DNA of 64,000 nucleotides from Osedax fenrisi. Lineage: Eukaryota > Annelida > Polychaeta > Sabellida > Siboglinidae. The position numbers and the translations under genes are program-made. How positions within the stretch are numbered: the first letter of the stretch is position 1; every line of letters begins with the position of its first letter. The notes under the pieces were generated by a model. The model saw only the letters and a list, made by a program, of their open reading frames with translations. It did not search any database and was not told the origin of the DNA. The DNA is taken from NCBI GenBank assembly GCA_964019155.1, contig OZ025240.1, positions 24,419,536-24,483,535 of the forward strand, read 5' to 3'. This document shows positions 63,756 through 64,000 of this stretch, piece by piece.

Positions 63756-64000
63756 ATATTGTTACTATACAAATACACGTACTATAGTACTATATGTACT
63801 ATATATAGTACATATATATTATATAGTATACGTACATCAATACGTTTGTTTTATTATATACACATCCACATATCGATATTGTTAACATAACATTGTCGCA
63901 CGTATTGCGTATTCTAGTACCTTATCAATACACACACATGCGTCGCACAATGTATTACATATTACTGTATGCCGTCGAGCATGACCAACCCACGTGCAGA
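63363..64000. other. Window end: mixed sequence with (ATT)n and (TA)n
   Basis: (ATT)n at 63629-63660, (TA)n at 63718-63752 and palindromic TATAGTACATAT-type sequence near 63780-63830. No supported gene. Confidence 0.45.

Overview
The window reads as nuclear DNA of an AT-rich eukaryote, most likely an animal. Spliceosomal-type exon borders are visible (for example GCGCAG|GTAAGTG on the minus strand at 22031). There are several clades of non-LTR retrotransposon with an apurinic-type endonuclease followed by reverse transcriptase (EN-RT), Ty3/gypsy remnants, many short terminal-inverted-repeat (TIR) elements, and an exon coding extracellular-type leucine-rich repeats with a C-terminal cysteine cap. 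Nothing looks bacterial, organellar or viral: no operons, rRNA genes or CRISPR arrays. I cannot name the species. All introns, exons and boundaries were read by eye.

Layout. 0-5 kb: an inverted-repeat element at the edge, two hAT-type miniature elements in opposite orientation (perfect 8-bp duplications), one of them inside an older foldback, then two copies of a miniature element family with 7-bp duplications. 5.6-8.3 kb: a decayed multi-exon gene of unknown family, broken by a partial hAT copy and a third copy of the 7-bp family. 9-11.6 kb: a hAT-type non-autonomous element and two inverted copies of a repeat carrying a tRNA-like A/B-box module. 11.6-14.6 kb: a decayed minus-strand Ty3/gypsy element whose RNase H region holds a hAT element. 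14.75-15.8 kb: a short LTR element with a GC-richer core. 16-21 kb: foldbacks, an 11-bp minisatellite, (TA)n. 21.4-22.1 kb: a possible small two-exon arginine-rich gene. 22.7-26.5 kb: a 72-bp satellite inside a decayed L2-like element.

28.9-44.1 kb is a retrotransposon block. It holds one 4.2-kb minus-strand element with an almost intact 608-codon ORF2, a 5'-truncated L2-like stub, and three minus-strand CR1-like copies that end in (AATTC)n and, in two of three, abut (AAT)n tracts of about 270-300 bp. Two diverged CR1-like copies keep an in-frame UGA-CUA between ORF1 and ORF2, the classic leaky stop context.

44.6-45.2 kb is a TTAA-flanked miniature element. 45.7-47.5 kb is a 15-bp minisatellite open in two frames. 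50.4-54.2 kb is a 3.8-kb element with CACTGAG termini carrying a spliced minus-strand gene: a ubiquitin-fold-like exon and phase-matched micro-exons repeating an 'S-x-x-V-Q-S-D' motif, with no transposase seen. 55.4-57.4 kb: a leucine-rich-repeat exon between a retrotransposon 3' end and an L2-like 3' half. 58.4-64 kb: further retrotransposon fragments, a SINE-like fragment, a possible gypsy reverse transcriptase relic, and two ATG-donor open segments that might be first exons.

Taken together this is a transposon graveyard with some young insertions. Host genes, if any, are represented only by isolated exon candidates.
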